This document shows positions 28,794-38,007 of a stretch of DNA of 64,000 nucleotides, piece by piece. The notes beneath the pieces are model-generated. The model made no database searches, had not been told where the DNA came from, and saw only the letters and a list, made by a program, of their open reading frames with translations. Source of the stretch: Channa striata (taxonomy: Eukaryota; Chordata; Actinopteri; Anabantiformes; Channidae). Made by a program: the position numbers and the translations under genes. The stretch covers positions 16,261,157 to 16,325,156 of the forward strand of contig CM065183.1 in NCBI GenBank assembly GCA_033026295.1, written 5' to 3'. Position 1 is the stretch's first letter. The number at the start of each line of letters is the position of its first letter.

Positions 28794-31700
28794 CTGTAAG
28801 ACCCAGCAGCGAGCCGCAGGATTACCGACGCCATATATCAGCCAGAGAAACACATCCGTCCTCTGTGGTGCAGCGACATAAAGAGCTCATCTGGAGTTAT
28901 AGCCTTCGACGACGTCTCTTGTCTCTTCTTTCTCGCTCCCTGTCTTTCCTCCTTCGTCTTCTATCACTGTCTCCTTCTCCTCGATCTCACCTCTCCTGCG
29001 TATTGTCCTCTGACTTTCTCCCTGCATCGCAGCCTCCTCTCTCCTCGCTTGTCCATCACCTTTGTCTTTTCTCTCTCACTTCCCCCGTCTCTTCTGTGTC
29101 TTCCGTCCTCGCTCAGACTTCTAACTTATTGTGCTGAAAGCTGATAGCGGAGATAAATAACCCCTTTTCCGCTCAAATCCCCATTTCTGCCTGACTCACT
29201 CATTTTGCTCACTTATCATCTCTCCTTCAGTCCATCAATCTGTCCATCTAGCCAGCCAGAAACTTCTGGTGCTTATTTTCATCAGATTTGTAACTATAGC
29301 CTGTCAGTATGTGGTGTGTGTGTTCATAAATCACCTCTATCTTTTTTTAAAACGTAGTCTTCTCCTTTTTTAAGCTCTCCTCAAATCACTCCTCGCTCAA
29401 GGTGGCAGATGCTAAACCTGTGTTGATGGAGAACGGCGTTTCTTGTTACCAGCAGGTCACAAATAAGCGGCACTATTGAAGGCGGGATTAATTTACGAGG
29501 AACCAGTGGAAAGTCATTTATACAGTCCAGTCAGCAATGTCGCGCTCCCCTATAAACCATTAATAAGGCTATTAATGGTTATGGTTTCTGTGATGACTCA
29601 CTGACGTTTGAGGAGAAATGCTGTTTATTAATGTGAACCGGATCCGAATCGGTTCCGAAAACCCGTCGGATGATTACTGTGACCCAGGTGTCGATGTCTG
29701 CTCCCGTTACCCGACTTTTTTACTGCTTTTCTCCAGCACCACACCTCTGGCAGCCTCTAATGTATTCATGGCACATCAGTGCATCATCCCTTTCTCTCAC
29801 CTGCACCTCGCTCCTCACCTGCTCTTTTTTTAACTCTGACTCGCTCTTTCCTTCTGTTCGCGTTTGTCACTCTTGCCCGACCTTCTTAGGCTTGTTTTCA
29901 GTGCTCTCTCTCCAGATTCGTGACTCACTGTCCCTTGCTTCTGTCTTTGTTATGCTCTCTGTCCAGGTTTGTGACCATCTACCGCGGCCCCAGCCACACC
30001 TACAAGGTCCAGCGGCTGACCGAGTCCAGCAGCTACAGCTTTAGAATACAGGCCGTCAGCGATGCTGGCGAAGGTCCATTCTCCGAGACACACACTTTCT
30101 GCACCACCAAGTCTGTACCCGCCGTCCTCAAAGGTAAACTGGCCCTGACAGAATGTGCACGACTTTGTATATCTATATGTGAGGCGATGATGCCAGTGCT
30201 GCACAGAATTTTTAGATATTTGTATGTACATACACCTCCTGCCTTTCTTTGTTCTTACAAGCTAAGTGCCAAATAAAACTAAGGAAATGTCTTCACCAGT
30301 GTGGGAAACAGGTCAGTAGGAAGCAACTGTAGCTCTCTTCAATCCAAAAAATGAAACGTGTGAACAGGTGCTCACTGTCGCTTCACAACTTCCAAAATGT
30401 CGATTTTGATGAGGTGCAAAAATTCCTTATTCCACAGTTAGGTGCTAATCATATGATGCAGATTTGCCATTAGTGCATACGTCAAGAAAAGTGTTTTGCT
30501 TTTTTTATTCTTAATAGCTGGAAGGACCAAAAATAATGAAATGCTTGTTTTTGTGTGGCTGTTAAGGACGACCTGTCCACTGTAGCCTGGCTTGATTATA
30601 GCGACCAGAGAGGCTGTGTCTTTTATAGCTACAATGATCACAGAGCGTCCTCCCCGCTGATATAACTGGAAAGTATTATGGGCGTGATTGTGAGGCTGTG
30701 AACGCGCAGCACAGCATTGACATTTCTATAAACAGGTAAATAACAGCCTCGGGGGCCCACACAGCTTCTGTAAAACAGCCAGTAAACATTTATTCAGAGC
30801 AGGAGTGTTTTGAGGTCGGAATAGTTTGGATACTTCAATGAACATTTAGTAAATTGCAGGTTATATTTAGCACTCGGCTAATGCAGACAGAAATTAAACT
30901 TTGTTGTCGTGTTGTTATATCTGGGGTAAAGGGACATTATCCCCCGAGGACATTATTCCTCTGCGATTTAAATTATTTCCCTGAAAATCGTCTCTGTTGT
31001 GGCTTATCCTACAAAATTATGTGCATTACTAGCACAGTTAGTCTACATAGTCTGACAAAAACTGCCATTAACGAAAGTGGAGCCATTAGTGCTGCCCACC
31101 TTCATATAAATAGGTGGACGGGAAACGACTGCTCCCGGAGTGATAGACACACTTTTACACCAATAGAGAGTGTGTTTATTTTAGGCGAGGAGCAACACCT
31201 CCACTACTTCACCAATGAAATACAACCAAGCACATTTGGTTCTGTACGCACTGACGTCCAGTTTGTTCAACTTGAGCCGGCCTCTCCGTTTCTGTTCTCT
31301 CACACAAGACAAATGTCACATTTTTCTCAATACGTTTATTTGTCACAGTTGTAATGTGATTCACTTTAATTGTTAGATTCAATCGATTCGCTGTGAAATT
31401 TACAGCCTGCCACAGAAGTTTAGTTTAACTTCTGCTGCAACAGTAATTCAACTATAATTGTAATTAATTTGAACATTTTGCTTATACTTTTATTGAAGTA
31501 ACATTTTCAGTGCAGGGGTTTTACTTGCCACTGAGTATTTCGACACTGTGGCGCTTCTACTTTCTTCTTTGTGTCTTATATTTTATAGTTTTTCTAAGTC
31601 TGACTTCCTGCTGTGTGATAAATTTTTTTGTGATTAATTTTTTATTTCCTCCCCCCCCAGCTCCCAGAGTTCACCAACTAGAGGGCAACACGTGTGAGAT

Positions 31701-33713
31701 CACATGGGAGACCATCCCACCAATGAGAGGGGATCCTGTGAGCTATGTGCTTCAAGTTTTGGTGGGACGCGAGTCCGAATACAAACAGGTTTGTCTCATA
31801 GACGTATAACAAACACACACACACACACACACAGAAATCACATGATTAAAGTGTTGCGATCTGTGTCTCTGGAGCTCCACCTAAATTATTTCATTCATTT
31901 TTATTTTGTAGAAATGTGAAACAACTAGTGGTTGGGATATTTTCTAATCTCCCTGAGGAACAGAATCATTCAGTTTACACTGATGCCAAGATAAACCAAG
32001 ACACAAATATGAATATAGAAGAATAAAACACACACACACACCCCTCATGCATTCTCCAGTATGTCCTCCCCAGACCCACTGCTGGAATCTGCAGTGCCAG
32101 TAATATTTACTAAATGATATATTGAAGGATTTTTAATAGGAATTGCAACACAGATACAAAGTGGCGGCACTGCAAGTAGTGTTGTGTGCTTGGAGCGATA
32201 AGTATGAGAATGAGACGGGAGGAAAAGACGGTGTCTGCAGGGGTGTTTTACTTTGTTATTGAATTACTAAATAGATGGAGGGATGAATTGCTGATATTCA
32301 CTAGCTGTCAGAACTGCAGCTTTGTGTTTGTGTCTGTTATCGTGATGGGTTTTTACAATCATTTGCCTGTGTGTGCACATCTGTCAGGACAAATCCAGCT
32401 TTTGGTGAAATTGTAGTGTCTGCATTTCTTTATCTCACAATGGTTAAAGTCATCTGTCCAGCTACAGTTAAAGTAACAAATTGAATTCTCCCAAAATCAA
32501 TATACTTTTGTGTAAAACACACATTAATCCACAGTGTACTGCTTGGCTTGAAAGAGAAGGAGAAATTGTATGTTAGCTGCTTTCACCCACAAAAAAGCCA
32601 TTATGCGGTTCTGACCTGCAACAAGCCGGTCACTTTTCCGAATTAAATGAAAACAGATACTGTGACTGAGGGCGTTCTTTAGAATCGCAGCCGTAATAGG
32701 TTCCTCATGTTCTTTTTCAGTTAGAAAATAAATGAAGAAAGGGGTTGACCTGACAAATTATTAGGACTAATACTGCATCCTTAATGTCATTGTGTTGATA
32801 AAACAAATGCTTCTTCATGAGAGAGAGTTATACGGCAGAAATTAACAAATTAAAAAGTTCTGTGTCTGACGTTCCAGCAGGAAACTGCTGTTGTATTTAA
32901 ACCTTTCATAGATTAGTTTTAGCAGTAAAGTCAAATGTGCTGCATGTGTAACAGCTGCAGGTTGAAGCCATGTCATAAACCCAAAGATAGTTTAACATCT
33001 TGATCCAGGAGCTGTGTGCACGGTGAAGCTGTAAGACGAGGACAGGTATTTCAGTCTCGCTAAGGGCACAATAAAGAATCTGTGAAGCTGACCTCAAAAA
33101 TCAGGATCCCGTCTTTTCACACTAGGTGAGCAACGGAGCTTTTCCAGATGTGCAGACGCAAAATTGGGCTCATACTGCTTCTGACTGTAAATGGGCGCCC
33201 GCTGAGCACCTCACAATCCCCCCACTACAAACCGCCACAGCAACTCTTTCTATTCATGAGTACATTTCCAGGAAAAATCAGCGGACATTGTGTTTAGGTG
33301 GAATGAAAACCTTCATACTCTTGTAAACTGTCGCACGTGTTTGTTCTTACTCATCAAACACCTGGTTGTAAAACTTTATTCTGTTCTTTATCCCATCACA
33401 GGTTTTTAAGGGAGAGGAGGGCGCGTTCCAAATCTCTGGTCTCCAGGGCAACACAGACTATCGTTTCCGCGTGGGCGCCTGCCGCCGTTGCCAGGACACG
33501 TGCCAGGAACTGTGCGGACCACTGAGCCCCTCCTCTTTGTTCACGCTGCGTCGCCAGGACGCGTCGTCATCGGGGGAGCTGTGCGCCGTGGAAACGGGCA
33601 ACGCGGCGGGCCTGATCTCGAGCGACGAGCGCTTCGCGGCGCTGATCGTGTGCGTGTTCGCGGGCTTCTCCATCCTCATCGCCTGCTTGCTGCAGTACTT
33701 CCTCATGAAGTGA
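9289..33713 (+). CDS. fndc3b: fndc3b: fibronectin type III domain-containing protein 3B, 20 exons, 5' partial
   Basis: Joined coding exons: 9289-9347, 11350-11501, 11604-11663, 11777-11915, 12343-12396, 12623-12747, 13646-13820, 14321-14407, 15569-15704, 16533-16604, 17163-17281, 17580-17685, 18246-18418, 18870-18983, 19104-19253, 20855-21135, 24173-24391, 29967-30133, 31661-31788, 33402-33713. All introns are GT-AG and phases agree, giving 2828 coding bases and about 941 residues. The product has nine FN3 domains in tandem, then a short linker and a hydrophobic C-terminal anchor ending LLQYFLMK, as in vertebrate FNDC3B (human about 1204 aa). From family knowledge it is a tail-anchored, ER-associated protein (FAD104) linked to adipocyte and osteoblast differentiation and cell adhesion. 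The proline-rich N-terminal region (about 250-270 aa) must lie upstream; I could not find its exons in 1-9288. FNDC3A is the main alternative, but motifs such as [18 protein letters not shown] and GPFSET, and the ghsr neighbour, favour FNDC3B. Teleosts can carry two copies (ba/bb); I cannot tell which this is. Confidence 0.93.
9348..11349 (+). other. fndc3b intron, 2.0 kb
   Basis: No gene or clear repeat is visible apart from a short GGAA run near 9978-9996 and AT-rich sequence. The open frames here are short and match no family I recognise. Confidence 0.7.
11350..11501 (+). CDS. fndc3b: fndc3b exon b: first half of FN3-1
   Basis: Acceptor gtcttacag, donor ACAG|gtagga. It begins [18 protein letters not shown] (strand A/B with the FN3 tryptophan) and ends in [19 protein letters not shown]. 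The SDKGRDGKY stretch is typical of FNDC3B FN3-1. Confidence 0.93.
11604..11663 (+). CDS. fndc3b: fndc3b exon c: FN3-1, E/F strands
   Basis: A 60-bp exon with donor CG|gtgagt. It encodes [20 protein letters not shown], including the L.P.TDY.V turn that marks FN3 folds. Confidence 0.93.
11777..11915 (+). CDS. fndc3b: fndc3b exon d: end of FN3-1, start of FN3-2
   Basis: Acceptor ctactttag, donor AAG|gtattt. It encodes [19 protein letters not shown]..., then [16 protein letters not shown] opening FN3-2. Confidence 0.93.
12343..12396 (+). CDS. fndc3b: fndc3b exon e: FN3-2, 54 bp
   Basis: Small symmetric (phase 0-0) exon encoding [18 protein letters not shown]. Acceptor ccttcctcag, donor GAG|gtaagt. 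Because it is in frame, skipping would delete 18 residues of FN3-2 without a frameshift. Confidence 0.93.
12623..12747 (+). CDS. fndc3b: fndc3b exon f: rest of FN3-2
   Basis: Acceptor ccactctgcag, donor AAG|gtactg. It encodes [20 protein letters not shown], continuing to [11 protein letters not shown]. Paired cysteines flank the GSQ.HCKL motif, as in FNDC3B. Confidence 0.93.
13646..13820 (+). CDS. fndc3b: fndc3b exon g: FN3-2/FN3-3 junction
   Basis: Acceptor gtttgtgcag, donor AGT|gtaagt. It encodes the inter-domain [14 protein letters not shown] and opens FN3-3 with [16 protein letters not shown], ending [12 protein letters not shown] tract starts 8 nt past the exon. Confidence 0.93.
14321..14407 (+). 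CDS. fndc3b: fndc3b exon h: FN3-3
   Basis: Acceptor tctccaacag, donor AGG|gtaagt. It encodes [20 protein letters not shown] followed by KRSTQYKFR, matching the [22 protein letters not shown] block of FNDC3B. Confidence 0.93.
14408..15568 (+). other. fndc3b intron, 1.2 kb
   Basis: A (TG)17 tract (14429-14462) begins 22 nt after the donor. Nothing else recognisable was seen. Confidence 0.7.
14429..14462. repeat. (TG)17 microsatellite next to an fndc3b donor
   Basis: Uninterrupted TG run starting 22 nt after the exon ending at 14407. Confidence 0.95.
15569..15704 (+). CDS. fndc3b: fndc3b exon i: end of FN3-3, start of FN3-4
   Basis: Acceptor cccctgcag, donor GGG|gtaatg. It encodes [20 protein letters not shown], then NPDKPGPPS, and opens FN3-4 (GFTVTW). 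The aspartate codon after the FN3 tryptophan is split across the intron. Confidence 0.92.
15705..16532 (+). other. fndc3b intron, 0.8 kb
   Basis: AT-rich. No gene, tandem repeat or clear element is visible. Confidence 0.7.
16533..16604 (+). CDS. fndc3b: fndc3b exon j: FN3-4
   Basis: Acceptor tgctccaatag, donor GAAG|gtacga. It encodes [20 protein letters not shown], the C/C' strand block of FN3-4, in 72 bp. Confidence 0.92.
16970..16996. repeat. Perfect 11-bp inverted repeat, 5-nt loop, in fndc3b intron
   Basis: AAAGCCAGAAT and ATTCTGGCTTT are exact reverse complements around ATCAG. It would form a stable hairpin in the intron before the exon at 17163. Confidence 0.75.
17163..17281 (+). CDS. 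fndc3b: fndc3b exon k: FN3-4
   Basis: Acceptor gcatgtgcag, donor CCG|gtgaga. It encodes [16 protein letters not shown], then [23 protein letters not shown] tract begins 5 nt into the intron. Confidence 0.93.
17287..17313. repeat. (AC)13 microsatellite next to an fndc3b donor
   Basis: Starts 5 nt into the intron after the exon ending at 17281. Confidence 0.95.
17580..17685 (+). CDS. fndc3b: fndc3b exon l: end of FN3-4, start of FN3-5
   Basis: Acceptor tctctaaag, donor GGG|gtgagt. It encodes [20 protein letters not shown] and the FN3-5 opening [12 protein letters not shown] short CA run (about 17698-17708) lies just inside the downstream intron. Confidence 0.93.
17827..17854. repeat. Perfect 11-bp inverted repeat, 6-nt loop, in fndc3b intron
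   Basis: GCCCCAGTTTA and TAAACTGGGGC pair exactly around GTCCAT. It lies in the intron between the exons ending 17685 and starting 18246. Confidence 0.75.
18246..18418 (+). CDS. fndc3b: fndc3b exon m: FN3-5
   Basis: Acceptor gtccttgtag, donor GGG|gtaaga. It encodes [20 protein letters not shown], then [20 protein letters not shown] and [10 protein letters not shown]. It aligns with FNDC3B FN3-5 and its VYHGPELECTVGNLLPG segment. Confidence 0.93.
18681..18706. repeat. (CA)13 microsatellite
   Basis: Uninterrupted CA run in the intron before the exon at 18870, which also has a TG run at 18839-18858. Confidence 0.95.
18870..18983 (+). CDS. fndc3b: fndc3b exon n: end of FN3-5, start of FN3-6
   Basis: Acceptor ataaatgcag, donor GAG|gtgaaa. 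It encodes [20 protein letters not shown] and the FN3-6 strand TCVTLNWE. The polypyrimidine position upstream of the acceptor is largely a TG tract (18839-18858). Confidence 0.93.
19104..19253 (+). CDS. fndc3b: fndc3b exon o: FN3-6
   Basis: Acceptor gtgtgctgcag, donor CAG|gtaaca. It encodes [20 protein letters not shown], then [20 protein letters not shown] and YCCRLQ. Symmetric phase 0-0 exon of 150 bp. Confidence 0.94.
19254..20854 (+). other. fndc3b intron, 1.6 kb
   Basis: A CT-rich block (about 20605-20850) leads into the downstream acceptor. No gene or named repeat was recognised. Confidence 0.7.
20855..21135 (+). CDS. fndc3b: fndc3b exon p: end of FN3-6, most of FN3-7
   Basis: Acceptor tcccattcag, donor ACAG|gtactc. 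At 281 bp it is one of the largest exons. It encodes [20 protein letters not shown], then the FN3-7 strands [19 protein letters not shown] and [11 protein letters not shown]. The FN3-7 opening carries a longer A-B insert ([17 protein letters not shown]), as in mammalian FNDC3B. Confidence 0.94.
21136..24172 (+). other. fndc3b intron, 3.0 kb
   Basis: Holds an (ATTT)n run (21612-21633), TG tracts around 22021-22060 and an inverted-repeat dispersed element (22320-22653, listed separately). No coding sequence was recognised. Confidence 0.7.
22320..22653. mobile_element. Non-autonomous, MITE-like element with imperfect terminal inverted repeats
   Basis: The left end reads CAAACCCCTGTTCCAGAAAA and continues GTTGGGACACTG. 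The right end, read on the minus strand, is CAAACACCATTTTCAGAAAA followed by GTCCAACAGTTGC. Next to both ends are matching blocks: AAATGAAAATAATGGAATCA on the left, and ATTTACAAACTATCTG plus an AAATAAAAAGAGAAGACAAT-type block on the right in reverse complement. The 'CCCCTGTTCCARAAAAGTTGGGAC' type of end is a repeat motif I know from many fish genomes. The length of about 334 bp and lack of an ORF fit a MITE. No clear target-site duplication was seen, so the superfamily is unassigned and the copy looks old. Confidence 0.6.
24173..24391 (+). CDS. fndc3b: fndc3b exon q: end of FN3-7, start of FN3-8
   Basis: Acceptor cacggcttacag, donor ACAG|gtggat. It encodes (S)[16 protein letters not shown], then a proline run ([12 protein letters not shown]) and the FN3-8 strands [11 protein letters not shown] and [14 protein letters not shown]. 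Confidence 0.94.
24958..25023. repeat. Long TG/GCGT microsatellite
   Basis: About 21 TG units, then GCGTGCGTGAG and more TG; intronic in fndc3b. Confidence 0.95.
25558..25632. repeat. Compound CA microsatellite
   Basis: Interrupted CA runs separated by GCTACG and CGG, in the 5.6-kb fndc3b intron. Confidence 0.9.
28751..28791. repeat. (GT)20 microsatellite
   Basis: Uninterrupted GT run, fndc3b intron. Confidence 0.95.
29967..30133 (+). CDS. fndc3b: fndc3b exon r: rest of FN3-8
   Basis: Acceptor tctgtccag, donor AAAG|gtaaac. It encodes [20 protein letters not shown], then [20 protein letters not shown]. The [15 protein letters not shown] block is nearly identical to mammalian FNDC3B and is the strongest family marker here. 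Confidence 0.95.
30134..31660 (+). other. fndc3b intron, 1.5 kb
   Basis: Contains a 166-codon open frame (30854-31354) that matches no family I know and lacks flanking splice logic. It ends in a T/C-rich tract before the next acceptor. Confidence 0.65.
31661..31788 (+). CDS. fndc3b: fndc3b exon s: first half of FN3-9
   Basis: Acceptor ccccccccag, donor CAG|gtttgt. It encodes [20 protein letters not shown], then [19 protein letters not shown]. The [15 protein letters not shown] stretch is diagnostic of FNDC3B. Confidence 0.95.
31789..33401 (+). other. Last fndc3b intron, 1.6 kb
   Basis: A CA tract (31813-31833) lies 24 nt past the donor. The rest is AT-rich with no recognised gene. Confidence 0.7.
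33402..33713 (+). CDS. fndc3b: fndc3b terminal exon: end of FN3-9, linker, membrane anchor, stop
   Basis: Acceptor cccatcacag; TGA at 33711-33713. It encodes 103 residues. [20 protein letters not shown] and [19 protein letters not shown] complete FN3-9. A polar linker ([17 protein letters not shown]...) follows, then the hydrophobic [20 protein letters not shown] and QYFLMK at the C-terminus, a tail-anchor layout. Base composition is much more G+C and CpG rich than the surrounding introns. The cysteine-rich C.RC..TC..LC segment has more cysteines than human (CRRCLDTSQELS). Confidence 0.96.
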   Translation, partial: VFKGEEGAFQISGLQGNTDYRFRVGACRRCQDTCQELCGPLSPSSLFTLRRQDASSSGELCAVETGNAAGLISSDERFAALIVCVFAGFSILIACLLQYFLMK

Positions 33714-34399
33714 GGGAATTTTAACTATAGGATAGAAAGAGAATGAAAAATTACAGAGAAACTTTATAAAAACACCTATGAAAGAACCGAATGAAATCAA
33801 AACAAACACTTGAGATGTACTTCTAAGGCTATGTCTGTTTTTTTTTTTTTTTTTTAGTCAAATTATCGATTCAGGCGTTCCTCACCTTGTACCTGTTGTC
33901 TTCTGCCTTCACTCAGTTCGGTGTCATTTTTCTCTACGTCTCTGTTGTCTTTGTATCATTGTCTGTCTCGTTGTTAAGGATTTCTGTCGAGGGAAGCCGT
34001 GTCTTAGCTGTACCTCGGTCGGGAAGGTAAACTGATAATCAAGCCTTAAAATAGCTGTGAGCAATGCAGTTGCTCCCCAGATTGCATGTTTTTATTTTTT
34101 ATCTTTTTAAAAACATATTCGATTATCGAAAGTGTATATTTCTTGACGGTCATTGTCTTACTTTTTTTGTTTTTCAGTGTTTAATTTTTTTTTGTTTTGC
34201 TGCAGACTTTATTCATTCAGCCATATTCCAATGTAGGCCTTAAAAGCTTTAGCCATTCATACCTTATTATTCAGTTTGTTACTACTCGACAGGCTGTCGG
34301 TCAACTCATGCAATCTGCACCTGCTCTCACACACAGACTGACAAAGACACAGTGCACAGACACACGCGCAGACTCGCTCACACATACAGTATGTGCAGT

Positions 34400-34424
34400 C
34401 ACACACACACACACACACACACAC
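34400..34424. repeat. (CA)12 microsatellite in the fndc3b 3' UTR
   Basis: CA run following the stop codon by about 690 nt; it would be transcribed in the mature mRNA. Confidence 0.9.
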
Positions 34425-34596
34425 ATGCAATGACAATGAGAAACACACATTCGCTCCTAAGAAGTCAATCACACACCTGCTCAGCGTTCAATCACTCACT
34501 CGTTCAGCTACCAAAGTGATACAATCCATGTGTGGTGTAAGATGCTGCTATCCTGTGATTTTATTCTATCTAAGAAAGAATGGAAAACCAGTAATC

Positions 34597-34627
34597 TAAT
34601 ATATATATACACAATATATATATATTA
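34597..34627. repeat. Perfect 13-bp AT inverted repeat, 5-nt loop
   Basis: TAATATATATATA and TATATATATATTA are exact reverse complements around CACAA. In the transcript this would form an AU stem-loop in the fndc3b 3' UTR. AT alternation also fits simple-repeat expansion. Confidence 0.7.
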
Positions 34628-37600
34628 TAACAAATATCTATGATGCTATAGAAGTGATGTAATATAAGTGATGGCAATGTAAGTTCTGAAATACAGTGCG
34701 AAAAGGGGAGGAGTCGACTCTAGGTGCTCACAACAGCAGCTCTGAGGTCAGTTCACCAGCTCGTGCGAACTATTGAAGGAGCCCTTTAACACTTGGGCCT
34801 AAACTGGCTTTTAAGCGTTTAGAAAGCCGGGCTTGGATCACGATTTGCTGCAACTCACCAGGAAAAAAAAAGAAAAAGGCCGGGCTGACCGAGCGATCGG
34901 CCCTTCGGTCGGCCGGTCGGTCGGTCGATCCTTCGGCATCCTGCCATCTCAAGATCCGTTGCTCCAGCCTATTTATCTGTAGCTTTATTAGCGATGTGCC
35001 GATAGTGTCAGAGACCCAGAGGTGCTAACCGTCTGCCAGCTAGCTGCCGTTCTCAGAGCTGTGTGTGCGCTGACCGGGAAAGCCATTAGGAGTTAGCTTG
35101 AGCTTTATCCCTTTGAAACTTATCCAGCCAGAGCAGTGCTGAAGCTGTAGTTTCTCCTTCCAGCTAGTCTGTGAATCGATATATTTGAAGACTCTTCTCC
35201 TCTTTTCTCATCTCCTGCCCCATAATTATATGTAATGACTTTTTTTTTTTTTTGCTCTGGCTGCTCCTCTCCTGTCTTTGATCCATCCCATCTTTCTTCG
35301 CATCTCTCTCTCCCCCTTCATCTTTCTCCCACTCTCTCCCTCTCGCTCTTTATATTAAAAGGTGCTTTATTGACATGTAATCAGAGCAGTAGCAAGTCTG
35401 TGGCCTCTCCTCAGATGGACATGTTCTCCGGCGACTTGAACTAACCGCGTTCAGTAACCAAACAAGCCTTTGACGGGACGGGACGTTCTGACACATGTAA
35501 CCGTCACTGACCCCCCCCACCTCCCTCCCTGCTGCGACTCCCAAACCCGTTTTACTCGCACCTGAAAAACGAAGCCAAGGTACAGCCCGTTACACACCCC
35601 CACGATCCAAAGACGTCCCCCAGACCTGCGTGATTAATGTGTCAACTTATGTCAGGTGGAGTGAGAGGGAGGAGGAGCCGGGTGGGAAGCTGGGGTACCG
35701 ATTCGCTCTGATTGGCAGCCTGTAACGTACCTCAGGGATAAGACCTTACAGAGGGGAGATCTAACCCTGTCATCATCATCATCATCGTCATCGCCATCGT
35801 CTTCTTATCCTCTCTTCCTCGGCTTTTCTGTCTTCCTCCATCTCTTTCTCTTTCATTTGTTTAATGCTGTATCTCGTCCCCTGTCTATGCTGTGCCTTGC
35901 TCCTGTATGTGTCAGTAAGCAAAGTGGTTTACTAGCTCAAAATACCTTTGCCAAAGTTGATGGGAAAGTTAAGGTAGAGTTCTTTTCTAGGTTTAATTTA
36001 TACTATATATTTGCATACAGTACTTTACATGCCAATTACAGTGCAATCGTCATTTATTTATTGTTTAAAGATTAAGAGACAAGTGTAGTTATATACTAAT
36101 TTTTTCCTTGTAGCATGTTTTTATTTTCATTTTTTTAATGGATGTATGTTAGATTGTATGATTAAGGCCAGCATTCCTTATCTCGGTAACCCTTTAAGTA
36201 TTTCTCTTACAGCTGTTGGGGAACCTGTAGTCCATCTGTCCATGCAGTTATCATTGCAATTTCAAACATATAACCAAATGCCTTTTGAATTGTGTTTTTT
36301 TTTTTTTTTTTTTTTCATCTCTTGCTTCGGCCTCACAAAGCCGAGCAGTTGTTGTAATGCTTAGAGAAACATGTAGCAAAGCCAGGCCTTAGGGTCATAT
36401 CAATTCATCTGTAACGGGATAAACGTCGCTGCCTTTGGCTTTTTTTCTGATTAGTGTTATAATGAAGCTTCTGATATATTTTTTTTTTCCTGTTTTATTG
36501 CCAAAGTGCAGGTTTCTTGTGTCCACTACATGTTGCATTTGCAGTCGTCTAAAGGGTTCTGTGATGTTCTTCTGTAACAACACAGCATTACAATTATTGT
36601 CGTTGTTATTATTATTCTCTCAAAAGGAAAAAAAAACATTAACTTGATCTGTGATTATGCTTCTTTTTCGTATTATCTTTTATTATTTTTGTTTTGTAAA
36701 GCAAAATGTGCCATTTTGAAATGTGTAGCCCCGTTTCGGAGGAGACTTTTTAACACGACCTGATTTCACACTGAAAGGTGAAAAAATATATATAAAAGGT
36801 AAAAAAAACAATCATATGATGATTTCAGGCAGATGGCGACAATAATAATATTGACGATTTCTTGTTCAGGCTAGTGCTGGTGTACCAGTAGTGAGTATTT
36901 CGTATCCAGTATTTTGCTAAGAGATGATATACAGAGATATCTATAGAGCTATAGAATGAGATGGTAAATACATTATGACTAACAGAGTTGAAGCACTTTT
37001 TTATGCCGAGCATTAGTCTTGATGAGGTTCATACGAGCGAGAGGAGACACGCAGAAACCCCCCACACCAACCCCACACACCCCCCCGGCTCGGTTCCAAA
37101 CACTAATTCCAACGCAGTCTGTTACATTCATTGGCATTATTCTGCGGTTGGCGTCACTGTGACATTGGCATTACCAGGGCGCGGTTCGGCGTTCCTTCGG
37201 ACGGTGCCCTGCTTCAAAGGGAGTGCGGTGCCTTTTTCTGGGCCGTGCCTGTGGCGCGTCTGCCCAGCCTGTTGCATTGTGAGGTGTCCTGACCTTAAAC
37301 TCCTAATGTGATGTTATGTTGCCCACCCTCGGAACCCCCCCCCCCCGAACCACGTTTCCGAACTTTAGTGCCCCATGGGAGAGCGGAGTTTCGCCTGGCG
37401 TTACGTTGGCGTTGTTGTGAGGCCCATAGTTTGAGCTGAGAGGCAGGGTTACTCCCTTTATGTACGTTCATTTAGTTTTTCCAAATGCTTGTGAGCTGAG
37501 GTTTTATAAACCCCACCCCCTCCACGTTTGCCCTGTTCAGTGGGTATGTTAAGAATGAGAGACTATTTTTTATTTTTTGCCCAGCAACCCCACGTCTGTG

Positions 37601-38007
37601 CCTTCCGATCAGTTTTTGTTTGGTTTGATTTTCTTTTTTGATTTTTTTTTTTTTTTTTTTTTTATAATTTTTACAGCAAGTAGAGATTTTGACTGAGAGA
37701 TTGGCGATTTGACAAACGTACAGAGACTCACAGGTATTTAACTAGCCTATTTTTTAAGCAAGACAAAAAAAAAGAAACATATTTTTACCTCACAATTTAA
37801 AAACAAACATTCCAATGTTGTCATGGTCTACGAATTGAAAAAAGAAATTCATGCATTTCTTCTTGTATTGTAAATGTTAGACAATTTCATATGCATTATA
37901 TAAAAGAAACTGCCATATCAATTTTAATGTATAGATTTTTGCAAATACCACCCTATGTATGTAAGACGTAACTGTATCGGTAGCGTATATATAATATATT
38001 TATGCCC

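Larger units (their letters stand above)
24392..29966 (+). other. Largest fndc3b intron inside the window, 5.6 kb
   Basis: Contains long CA/TG tracts (24958-25023, 25558-25632, 25742-25776, 28751-28791), a triplicated TTCGCTCCCC motif near 26789-26815 and pyrimidine-rich blocks (27300-27480, 28906-29130). No exon with consistent phase and FNDC3B similarity lies between the flanking exons, whose phases join directly. Confidence 0.7.

Noticed and set aside
30854..31354. Plus-strand open frame of 166 codons in an fndc3b intron
   Set aside because: No recognisable family, no promoter or splice signals; the flanking fndc3b exons join in phase without it. Probably chance.
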